Source: Candidatus Bipolaricaulota bacterium (GTDB lineage Bacteria > Bipolaricaulota > Bipolaricaulia > Bipolaricaulales > Bipolaricaulaceae). Taken from it: DNA of 64,000 bases. The stretch spans positions 40,944 through 104,943 of the forward strand of contig JAUQPF010000046.1 of NCBI GenBank assembly GCA_030550535.1, read 5' to 3'. Position numbers and translations under genes: made by a program. The notes under the pieces were generated by a model. It made no database searches, was not told the origin of the DNA, and was given only the letters and a program-made list of their open reading frames with translations. Below, piece after piece: positions 59,053 to 64,000 of the stretch (positions within the stretch are counted from its first letter, which is position 1; each line of letters starts with the position of its first letter).

Positions 59053-59081
59053 TTGACATCGGATCGCGGTTCGCCTAAAAT
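59053..59081 (+). promoter_or_regulatory. Promoter of the iron-type ABC operon
   Basis: Perfect TTGACA (59053-59058), 17-nt spacer, TAAAAT (59076-59081). Its last base is the first base of a 19-bp palindrome, so a bound regulator would block RNA polymerase. Confidence 0.88.
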
Positions 59082-59099
59082 TTGAGAAAACTTCTCAAA
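59081..59099 (+). promoter_or_regulatory. 19-bp palindromic operator at the fbpA promoter
   Basis: TTTGAGAAAACTTCTCAAA: perfect 8-bp arms separated by AAC, directly after the -10 box and before the TTGGAGG ribosome site. Length and position fit a homodimeric metalloregulator (DtxR/MntR- or Fur-like), but the sequence is not a classical Fur or DtxR box. Confidence 0.75.
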
Positions 59100-59113
59100 A
59101 TTGGAGGTGCGGC

Positions 59114-60103
59114 ATGCCCTTCTTGCGTTTGGTACTGGTCCTCGTCCTCGGGTTGGGTGCCCTGGCCGGTGCCCAGGAGCTCGTGGTGTACTGCGCCCGT
59201 TCCCGGGCCTTGGTGGAGCCCCTCATCTTGCGCTTCCAGGAGGAAACGGGCCTCCGCGTGCATGTCCGCTACGGCACCCAGGCCGAGCTCGTGGCCCTGC
59301 TCCTGGAGGAGGGCGCGCGTTCCCCCGCCGACGTGTTCTGGGGCTACGAGGCCTCCCTGGCCACCTTGGCCCGGCGGGGCCTGCTTCAGGAGCTCCCTGC
59401 GGAGTTTCGGGAACGGGTGGCCCCGGCCTACCGGGTCGGGGACGAACGCTGGGTCCCCACGAGCATCCGAGTTCGGGTCCTGGCTTACGCTCCCGCCCGG
59501 GTGACCCCCGCGGAGCTCCCCGCAAGCGTCCTGGAGCTTGGGGACCCGCGTTACCGGGGGCGGGTGGGCTGGGCGCCGCCCAACGCCGGCTTCCAGACCT
59601 TCCTCACGGGGCTTCGGCTCCTGGTGGGCGAGGAGGGGGCTCAGGCCTGGGTCGAGGCGCTGCGCCAAAACCAAGCGCAACCCTACCCCAACAACATCGC
59701 CCTCCTCCAGGCCCTCGCCGCGGGGGAGATCGACTTCGCCCTCACCAACCACTACTACCTCTACCGGTTCCGCGCTGCGGACCCTGCGTTCCCGGTGGAG
59801 CAGATCCTGTTCGCCCCAGGGGACCCGGGGAACCTGCTTTTGGCCTCCGGCGCGGGGATCGTGAGGACCGCACGGAACCCCGTGGCGGCTCAGGCCTTCC
59901 TGGCTTTCCTCTTGGGTGAGGCCGGGCAGACGTTCTTCACCCACGACCTCTTCGAGTTCCCGGCGGTAGAGGATGTCTCCCCACACCCGGCCTTGGCCCC
60001 CTTGGCCGAGGAGCTGGCGGCGCGGCGGCCCGCGGTGGACCTCGGCGACCTCTGGGACCTCCCGGGCACCCTGGAGCTCCTGCGCCGGGCCGGCGTGCTC
60101 TAG
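59114..60103 (+). CDS. fbpA: Fe(III)-type ABC transporter substrate-binding protein (FbpA/FutA-like)
   Basis: A 329-residue periplasmic binding protein: signal peptide (FLRLVLVLVLGLGALAGA), ELVVYCARSRALVEPLILRF at the mature N-terminus, PADVFWGYEASLATLARRG, and TNHYYLYRF near residue 212. The last motif carries the tandem tyrosines that coordinate iron in FbpA/FutA. It is first of a three-gene operon with permease and ATPase. Thiamine or other anion binding is a less likely alternative because of the Tyr pair. Confidence 0.85.
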   Translation: MPFLRLVLVLVLGLGALAGAQELVVYCARSRALVEPLILRFQEETGLRVHVRYGTQAELVALLLEEGARSPADVFWGYEASLATLARRGLLQELPAEFRERVAPAYRVGDERWVPTSIRVRVLAYAPARVTPAELPASVLELGDPRYRGRVGWAPPNAGFQTFLTGLRLLVGEEGAQAWVEALRQNQAQPYPNNIALLQALAAGEIDFALTNHYYLYRFRAADPAFPVEQILFAPGDPGNLLLASGAGIVRTARNPVAAQAFLAFLLGEAGQTFFTHDLFEFPAVEDVSPHPALAPLAEELAARRPAVDLGDLWDLPGTLELLRRAGVL

Positions 60104-60116
60104 GGAGGCGAAAGCG

Positions 60117-61655
60117 GTGCAGGCCGCGGTGCTCCGCGGGGGGGCGGCGTGTGCGGGGCTGGGCGCCCTGGTGCCCGTGGCGTACCTGGTGCTGCGCGCC
60201 CTGGAGGGGGGCGAGGGGCTCGTCCAGCTCCTCCAGCCGCGGCACCTCACCCTCCTGGGCAACACCCTGGCCCTGGTGGGCACCGTGCTCGTCGCGGACA
60301 CGGCCCTGGCCCTCCCCGCCGCCTGGCTCCTCGGCCGCAGCGAGCTCGCCCGGCGCCGGGGGCTGGTGGCTTTGGTGGCCGCCCCGGTGGTGATCCCCGG
60401 GTATATCGTGGCCCTGGCGCTGTTGGGGCTGGGGGGCGACTACGGCCTCCTGGCCCGGCTCGTGGGGTGGCGCCTGCCCCGGCCCCAGGGGCTCTGGGGC
60501 GCCACCCTGTGCCTCACCCTCTACACTTACCCCTACGTGTTTCTCAGCGCCCGTGCGGCTCTTTTGGGCCTGGACCCGAGCCTGGAGGAGGCCGCGCGCT
60601 CCCTGGGCCTCTCCCCCTGGGGGGTGGCGCGGCGCGTGGTCTTGCCCCAGCTCCTCCCCGCGCTCCGGGCCGCGTGGCTGGTGGTGGGGCTCTACGTCCT
60701 TGGGGACTTCGGGGCGGTGAGCCTTCTTCGCTACGAGACCTACAGCTACGCCGTGTACCTGCGGTATGCGGGGGCGCTGGACCGCACGGGCGCGGCCGCC
60801 CTAAGCCTGCCCCTCCTGGGGCTGGCCGCGCTGGGCTGGGCGGCCAGCCGCGCCGGGGGCGGCCGGGGCGTGGGGTACCGTGCGGGGAGCGGCGCGAGCC
60901 GGCCGGCCCCCCGGGCCCGCTTGGGTTGGGCCCGGCCCCTGGCCTTGGGCTACCTCGCCCTCCTCGTGGGGCTGGGGGTGGGGCTGCCGTTGGGAACCCT
61001 CTTTCTTTGGCTTCTCCAAGACCCACAGGCCGTAGGCGGGCGGGCCTTGGCCCACGGCCTGGGGGGGACGGCGGTGGCTGCCGGGGGAGCGGCGCTCCTG
61101 GCCCTGGCCCTGGCCTTTCCCCTGGCCCACCGGGCGACGCGCGGGCACGGTTGGGGCACAGCGGTCCTCGTTAGCTTGCCCCATCTGGGCCATGCTTTGC
61201 CGCCCTTCGTGGTGGGGCTGGGCTGGGCGTTCCTCGGGCTGCGGGCTCTCCCTTTCCTGTACGGGCGGCTCGTCCTTCTCCTTTTGGCGCTGGCCCTGTA
61301 CTTCGTGCCCTTGGCCTTTGGCCCGTTGCGCGCGGCCTGGGCCCAGCTCTCGCCGCGCCTGGAGGAGGCGGCCCGGTCCTTGGGCCATGGGCCGCTCGGG
61401 GCGGCCGTGCGCAGCGCCCTGCCCGGTCTTGTGCGGGGGGCCGTGGCGGGCGGGGCCCTGGTCTTCCTGCGCGCGGCCACGGAGCTCCCCCTCACCTTTC
61501 TCCTTTCCCCCTTGGGCTTCTCCACCCTGGCCACCCGCACGTTCGCTGCGGCCAGTGAGGCCCTGTTCGCCCAAGCTGCGCCCTTCGCCCTCGCGCTGCT
61601 GGCCTTGGCCCTGCCTTCGTTGGTCCTCCTCCTCCGGATGGAGCGTGAGACATGA
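60117..61655 (+). CDS. fbpB: Fe(III)-type ABC transporter permease (FbpB-like, two fused permease units)
   Basis: A 512-residue inner-membrane protein with about twelve helices in two homologous halves, each with an EAA loop (LEEAARSLGLSPWGVARRVV near 160 and LEEAARSLGHGPLGAAVRSA near 420). This is typical of FbpB/ThiP permeases, which are internal duplications. GTG 60117 is chosen from the GGGAGG site at 60103-60108, which overlaps the fbpA stop. It overlaps fbpC by 4 nt. Confidence 0.88.
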   Translation: MQAAVLRGGAACAGLGALVPVAYLVLRALEGGEGLVQLLQPRHLTLLGNTLALVGTVLVADTALALPAAWLLGRSELARRRGLVALVAAPVVIPGYIVALALLGLGGDYGLLARLVGWRLPRPQGLWGATLCLTLYTYPYVFLSARAALLGLDPSLEEAARSLGLSPWGVARRVVLPQLLPALRAAWLVVGLYVLGDFGAVSLLRYETYSYAVYLRYAGALDRTGAAALSLPLLGLAALGWAASRAGGGRGVGYRAGSGASRPAPRARLGWARPLALGYLALLVGLGVGLPLGTLFLWLLQDPQAVGGRALAHGLGGTAVAAGGAALLALALAFPLAHRATRGHGWGTAVLVSLPHLGHALPPFVVGLGWAFLGLRALPFLYGRLVLLLLALALYFVPLAFGPLRAAWAQLSPRLEEAARSLGHGPLGAAVRSALPGLVRGAVAGGALVFLRAATELPLTFLLSPLGFSTLATRTFAAASEALFAQAAPFALALLALALPSLVLLLRMERET

Positions 61656-62677
61656 GCTTTCTAAGCGTGCAGGCGCTCCGCAAGCGGTTCGGTCCGGTGG
61701 AGGCCGTGCGCGAGGTGTCCTTCGCCGCGGAAGCCGGGGAGATCCTGGTTCTGGTGGGCCCCTCGGGCTGCGGCAAGACCACGACCCTGCGGCTTTTGGC
61801 GGGTTTTGACCGGCCGGACTGCGGCCGGGTCCTCGTCGGCGGCCGGGACATCACCCCCCTGCCCCCGGAGCGGCGGGGCATCGGCTTCGTCTTCCAGGAA
61901 TACGCCCTGTTCCCCCACCTCTCGGTGGAGGGGAACGTCGCGTTTGGGCTACGGGGGCTCGCGCGTGCCGAACGCCGGGAGCGGGTGGGGGAGCTTTTGG
62001 CGATGTTGGGCATCGCCGAGCTGGCCCCCCGATTCCCGCACGAGCTTTCCGCGGGGCAGCAGCAACGGGTGGCCTTGGCGAGGGCCTTGGCCCCCCGGCC
62101 GCGCCTGCTCTTGCTCGACGAGCCTTTCAGCGCTCTCGACGCGGCCTTGCGCCGGGACCTGCGCGCGGAGCTCCGGAACTTCCTCAAGGGCCTGGGCCTC
62201 ACCGCCGTGCACGTGACCCACGATCGGGAGGAGGCCTTGGCCCTGGCCGACGTCCTCGCGGTGATGCGGGCCGGCCGGGTGGAGCAGGTGGGGCCGCCGG
62301 AGGAGGTGTACAACCGCCCGCGCACCCCGTTCGTGGCCGCGTTTCTGGGGAGGGCCAACCTCTGGCCCGGGCGGGTTTTGGCGATCTTGAACGGACGGGC
62401 GGAGGTGGAGGTGGCGGGGCAGGTCCTTTGCGCCGAGGCCGCGGGCACCGCCCCGGGCGCGCGCGGCGTGGTGTTCTTCCGCCCGGAGTGGGCGGAGGTC
62501 GGGCCGGGCCCCTTCGTGGCCCATGTGCAGACGGCCCTGTTCCTCGGCGACCATTGGGAGCTTCACGCCTCTTGTCAGGGGCTACCGGTTGTGCTTTCTG
62601 CCCCATGCGCTCCGTGTGCGGGGGTGGTCCCGTTCGCCGTGACGCGGGCGCTTTGGCTTTCCGGGCCGGAAGGCTAG
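61652..62677 (+). CDS. fbpC: Fe(III)-type ABC transporter ATPase (FbpC-like)
   Basis: A 341-residue ATPase: Walker A GPSGCGKTTTL, Q-loop FVFQEYALFPHLSV, signature ELSAGQQQRVALARAL (the LSGGQ Gly is Ala, seen in some importers), Walker B LLLLDEPFSALD, and H-loop VTHDREEALAL. The C-terminal TOBE-like domain (about 240-340) has GRANLWPGRV and an extra CxxC (APCAPC). It energises uptake through FbpB. It ends the operon. Confidence 0.9.
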   Translation: MSFLSVQALRKRFGPVEAVREVSFAAEAGEILVLVGPSGCGKTTTLRLLAGFDRPDCGRVLVGGRDITPLPPERRGIGFVFQEYALFPHLSVEGNVAFGLRGLARAERRERVGELLAMLGIAELAPRFPHELSAGQQQRVALARALAPRPRLLLLDEPFSALDAALRRDLRAELRNFLKGLGLTAVHVTHDREEALALADVLAVMRAGRVEQVGPPEEVYNRPRTPFVAAFLGRANLWPGRVLAILNGRAEVEVAGQVLCAEAAGTAPGARGVVFFRPEWAEVGPGPFVAHVQTALFLGDHWELHASCQGLPVVLSAPCAPCAGVVPFAVTRALWLSGPEG

Positions 62678-63099
62678 GGGACGAGAAGATCGGGGTTGCC
62701 CCGCGGGGAAAGGGGCGTGGGGAGCCTCTTTCCCCCGCGCAAAGCGCCGGCCAAATCCGCCCCAAACGGGTCGCTTAAGGGGCTCGCGGCCCAGGCGGGG
62801 GCCTTTTCGCGGACCTGCCGGTGGGGAAGCGCCAGGACCTCCCCGGCGTGAGCCCAAAAACGCGGCGGTTCCCTGCATCCCCTCCCGTGGACCTCCACGG
62901 GGGTCCTGGCCTCCTTCTCCGAAGAGACCTGGGGAGCCCCTCTTGTGGTCTTCGAGGGCGTGCGGCCATGCGCCGAGGGCCTCCTGAGGGGGGGACCCAT
63001 GGCCAAATCGGACCTGGTGCTCGTGCGAAGCTGGCCCGGGCCTCGGGCCGGAGCTCCAGGGCTGCAGTCCCGCGGCGCCCCCCCGATGAGGGGAGCGCG
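62678..63099. other. Gene-free, degenerate stretch
   Basis: No frame here has a start, ribosome site and recognisable homology. A plus-strand stretch near 62900-63020 reads protein-like (GVLASFSEETWGAPLVVFEG) but is short and unassigned. It may be the eroded upstream part of the helicase remnant or of another lost gene. The opposite-strand 150-residue frame looks like composition-driven shadow. Confidence 0.5.
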
Positions 63100-63508
63100 G
63101 TCACCTCCCTGTTCGCCCTCTCCCACCGCGTGGTCGAGCTCTGCTCCGCCTACGTCCAGGGGTTCCTGACCTTCGCCGATCCTAGGCTTCCGGCCTTTGT
63201 CCGCGAGGCGCCCGTGGAAGGGGGGCGCCAGGTGGTCCGCGCCCCTCCTTCAGCTTGCCGCCCACGCCACCCCAGGATCCATCCTTTAGGACCTCGTGGT
63301 CCAGGGCTTCCTCCACCCGCTTCTGGCCTGGATCGCTCTGGCCGAGCGCCTGCACAAGGTACCCCAGGAGGCGATCAGGCTCGGCCTGGAGGGGAAACCG
63401 TTCGTCGTCACCTCGGGAATGGGATCCGGAAAGAGCCTCACCTACGGGACCCCGATCCTCCACCCCATTCAGACCGACGCTCCGGAGCGCCGCCCCGCCC
63501 TCGCTTAG
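63100..63508 (+). pseudogene. DEAD/DEAH-box helicase remnant
   Basis: One frame gives a helicase-like N-terminal segment (LCSAYVQGFLTFADPRLPAF, then VREAPVEGG). A shift near 63225-63245 leads to LLQLAAHATPGSIL, a TAG stop, then DLVVQGFLHPLLAWI, EAIRLGLEGKPFVV and Walker A/motif I TSGMGSGKSLTYGTPILHPI. The reading ends at 63508, just after motif I. The segment order matches the N-terminus of very large DEAD/DEAH helicases of the DUF1998-associated type. The remaining domains are absent, so it is a truncated, frameshifted relic abutting mgtE. Confidence 0.7.
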
Positions 63509-64000
63509 CCCATGATGGGGGACAGGAAAAGCGAAACCATGGTGAAGTAGATCATGAGCCCCGTGATGTCCTTGATCGTGGTGATGATGGGATCCGCTCC
63601 GGCCGCCTGATCCAACCCCAGGCGCACGAGGAGGTAGGGGATGAGGAACCCCAAGCCCGCGGCCACGGTGATCGTCAACGCGAGCGAGATCCCCACGACC
63701 AGTCCCAAGGCCAGGTTGCCCTGCCAGAAGTAGGCCCCCAGGCCGCCGAGCGCCCCAAGCAAGAGCCCCATCCCCAGTCCGTAGAAAACCTCCCGACCCA
63801 GGTGCCGGAAAAACCTCCGGATGCTGATCTGCCCAAGCACGAGCCCTCGGGTGAAGATCGTCGAGGACTGGGTTCCCACGTTCCCCCCCATGTCCATGAT
63901 GACGGGGATGAAGAAGGCCAGCGCCGTCACCGAGGCGAGGAACTCCTCGTACCGGCCGATCACCATCCCCGCCAGGATCCCCCCAATCAGGGTGACCACG
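63505..64000 (-). CDS. mgtE: Magnesium transporter MgtE, C-terminal part
   Basis: The last 164 residues of the MgtE membrane domain; the start lies beyond the window. Diagnostic are MDMGGNVGTQSSTIFTRGL (pore region), GISLALTITVAAGLGFLIPY and GADPIITTIKDITGLMIYF. MgtE is a Mg2+-gated channel with cytosolic N and CBS domains, not visible here. Its stop lies 4 nt inside the end of the helicase remnant. Confidence 0.95.
   Translation of the reverse strand, partial: VVTLIGGILAGMVIGRYEEFLASVTALAFFIPVIMDMGGNVGTQSSTIFTRGLVLGQISIRRFFRHLGREVFYGLGMGLLLGALGGLGAYFWQGNLALGLVVGISLALTITVAAGLGFLIPYLLVRLGLDQAAGADPIITTIKDITGLMIYFTMVSLFLSPIMG

Noticed and set aside
62674..63126. A 150-codon minus-strand frame next to fbpC
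   Set aside because: Gly/Pro/Arg-rich without motifs, no ribosome site; it lies over a degenerate region and looks composition-driven.
1..64000. tRNA, rRNA, CRISPR arrays and insertion sequences
   Set aside because: Scanned for TpsiC-arm-like tRNA ends, regularly spaced repeats and transposase motifs; none found by eye.

Overview
The window is high-GC bacterial DNA, densely packed with long coding sequences. Many neighbouring genes overlap by 4 nt (ATGA) or 1 nt (TAGTG). The cell looks diderm: there is an LptF-type LPS exporter permease, an LptD/OstA-like outer-membrane domain, MurJ, a TolB-like propeller and predicted barrel proteins ending in Phe. It looks anaerobic and peptide/amino-acid using: a four-subunit 2-oxoacid:ferredoxin oxidoreductase (VorDABC type) sits between two oligopeptide ABC transporter operons, and a urocanate hydratase and an AmmeMemoRadiSam-type radical SAM enzyme are present. 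A deep-branching, possibly thermophilic, uncultured lineage such as Bipolaricaulota (OP1/Acetothermia) fits this gene set. That placement is an inference from gene content and style; no rRNA or tRNA gene was seen in the window.

Layout. 1-2890 (minus): miaB, a PfkB-family sugar-phosphate kinase, a CBS-pair protein and an unidentified gene running off the edge. 2958-10051: an LptF-LptD fusion, a CDP-alcohol phosphatidyltransferase, ruvB (minus), a TolB-like propeller, ribF, tsaB and rpmB. 10070-16105: a first oligopeptide ABC operon in which three of five genes are broken. 16106-19134: an S1-domain gene and vorDABC. 19251-26882: a small secreted protein and a second, intact oligopeptide ABC operon. 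Its binding protein appears circularly permuted and one of its permeases carries a large extracytoplasmic insert. 26851-33245: Nudix hydrolase, hutU (minus), a barrel protein, a lytic transglycosylase, a CDF metal exporter and a sugar nucleotidyltransferase. 33242-36902 (minus): yceD-ruvC-polA. 36984-38930: rplI-murJ. 38914-43214 (minus): ftsH-dxr-rrf2-sufT-like-Cys-rich. 43261-44271 (minus): amrS. 44443-51339: a surface/secretion island with a Cys-rich barrel protein, lipoproteins, a subtilisin-like protease and two tandem paralogous Ig-like proteins. 51412-56504: yggS, glmM, a YHS-domain protein and copA. 56627-62677: a D-cysteine desulfhydrase-like enzyme, a duplicated Cys-rich secreted pair and an Fe(III)-type ABC transporter behind a promoter with a perfect palindrome. 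62678-64000: a decayed DEAD/DEAH helicase remnant and the C-terminus of mgtE (minus).

The main points of interest are: (1) one reading frame joining an inner-membrane LPS permease to an outer-membrane LptD-like barrel, with a signal-peptide-like segment at the junction; (2) the permuted binding protein and expanded permease of the second peptide transporter, beside a decaying conventional system; (3) many -10 boxes only 6-9 nt before start codons, indicating leaderless transcripts for housekeeping genes while secreted and operon-internal genes have strong Shine-Dalgarno sites; (4) an 86-bp identical tract shared by two otherwise diverged paralogues; (5) a 19-bp palindrome overlapping the iron-transporter promoter. 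No CRISPR array, insertion sequence, rRNA or tRNA was found.
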